14,309 nucleotides of DNA from Anaerolineaceae bacterium UBA6105. GTDB taxonomy: Bacteria; Chloroflexota; Anaerolineae; Anaerolineales; Anaerolineaceae. Both the position numbers and the translations under genes were made by a program. The notes under the pieces were generated by a model. The model saw only the letters and a list, made by a program, of their open reading frames with translations. It did not search any database and had not been told where the DNA came from. Positions 13,626-14,309 of the stretch are shown one piece after another. The first letter of the stretch is position 1; each line of letters opens with the position of its first letter. Where the stretch lies: the NCBI GenBank assembly GCA_002423495.1, contig DIWN01000095.1:1-14309 (forward strand), read 5' to 3'.

Positions 13626-14309
13626 TTTACTTCTCCGTTTTTCGAGATGGATTTTTTCAAACCTGGTAATAAGTTGGCATCAATTGCCTGCACTGCCCGG
13701 GCGATAGCACTCACCATGGCTTTGGCATCCGAGCGTCCGTGACCTATAAACACGAGCTCATTGACGCCCAGCAGCGGCGCGGAGCCGATTTCTGCGGGGT
13801 CCATCAACTGCCGCACTTTATCAAAGGCAGGTTTTGCCAGGAAAGCACCCGCTTTTGTCCGTGTGCTGCTCATCAATTCATCCTTGAGTGTGCGCATGAT
13901 CATTGTGGCAACTGCCTCAATCGACTTGAGGATGACATTGCCTGTAAATCCGTCTGTCACAGCCACGTCTACATCGCCGCCAAACAGTTCCTTGCCTTCA
14001 ATGTTGCCCACAAAGCCAGGCATCTGCTCCTTTAGCATAGGATGGGTTGCCTTTACAAGTTCGTTACCCTTGCCCTCTTCCTCGCCGTTGGCGATCAAAC
14101 CAATGCGAGGTTCGGTCACGCCGAGCATTAAGCGCGAATAGACTGCCCCCATCTGCGCAAATTGCACCAAAAATTCGGGTCTGCAGTCCGCATTGGCTCC
14201 GATGTCCAGAAGGACGCTTTTTCCGCCTTTAACCGGGATTGTGGAGCACAGGCAGGGTCGGATCAAGCCAGGGATCAAGCCAAAGATCTTGGTGGCAAAA
14301 TACATCGCC
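13622..14309 (-). CDS. plsX: Phosphate acyltransferase PlsX, 5'-truncated by window edge
   Basis: These are the C-terminal ~228 residues of PlsX, which converts acyl-ACP to acyl-phosphate, the donor for glycerol-3-phosphate acylation in phospholipid synthesis (peripheral at the inner membrane). Family marks visible: VLLDIGANADCRPEFLVQFAQMG near the start of the fragment, MLGVTEPRIGLIANGEEEGKGNELVK, the FVGNIEGKELFGGDVDVAVTDGFTGNVILK segment typical of PlsX, and a C-terminal APLLGVNELVFIGHGRSDAKA motif. The frame stays open to base 14309, so the true start is outside. The in-frame ATG at 14305 is internal. It overlaps the following membrane-protein gene by 4 bp. The neighbouring fatty-acid genes that often accompany plsX would lie outside the window upstream. 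Confidence 0.96.
   Translation of the reverse strand, partial: AMYFATKIFGLIPGLIRPCLCSTIPVKGGKSVLLDIGANADCRPEFLVQFAQMGAVYSRLMLGVTEPRIGLIANGEEEGKGNELVKATHPMLKEQMPGFVGNIEGKELFGGDVDVAVTDGFTGNVILKSIEAVATMIMRTLKDELMSSTRTKAGAFLAKPAFDKVRQLMDPAEIGSAPLLGVNELVFIGHGRSDAKAMVSAIARAVQAIDANLLPGLKKSISKNGEVK

Overview
This window comes from a bacterial chromosome of roughly 47-50% G+C by eye. The protein types suggest Chloroflexota, probably class Anaerolineae. That placement is inferred from the general look of the proteins (a DUF2029/GT87-like membrane protein, a GGDD-type phosphofructokinase, an Anaerolineae-like two-helix membrane protein next to plsX). No rRNA or other taxonomic marker is present. Genes are densely packed, and several are joined by 1-4 bp stop/start overlaps. 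I see no tRNA, rRNA, insertion sequence, prophage, CRISPR array or toxin-antitoxin pair, and no gap between genes exceeds about 160 bases.

Region 1 (1-6717, + strand) is a peptide-import operon: the 3' part of a DppA-like substrate-binding protein, permeases DppB and DppC, ATPases DppD and DppF, then an enolase-superfamily enzyme of the dipeptide-epimerase type. The binding protein keeps the GDNGDPDNF signature seen in dipeptide binders. The epimerase keeps its paired lysines, metal ligands and DxD motif. Together they look like a unit that imports dipeptides and re-racemises them for catabolism or murein-peptide salvage. The DppC permease carries an unusual ~105-residue hydrophobic insertion, the oddest protein feature here. 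A strong hairpin separates dppA from dppB.

Region 2 (6718-9867, + strand) has a well-formed sigma-70-type promoter, a multi-pass membrane protein of GT87/DUF2029 type, a 6-phosphofructokinase whose active-site residues predict pyrophosphate as phosphoryl donor, a hairpin terminator, and a Nudix hydrolase.

Region 3 (9853-11398, - strand) holds a UDP-glucuronate decarboxylase-like sugar epimerase followed by rsmD (16S rRNA methyltransferase). The 3' end of rsmD overlaps the 3' end of the Nudix gene.

Region 4 (11399-12840, + strand) starts with a compact divergent promoter region that reads into scpB (condensin subunit) and rluB (rRNA pseudouridine synthase), which overlap by one base. A terminator hairpin follows.

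Region 5 (12891-14309, - strand) has the 3' part of plsX (phospholipid synthesis), which overlaps by 4 bp a membrane protein of unknown function.

No clearly new multi-gene system is evident. The most worthwhile leads are the DppC insertion, the substrate of the operon's epimerase, the overlapping uxs/scpB promoters, and the unknown membrane gene coupled to plsX.
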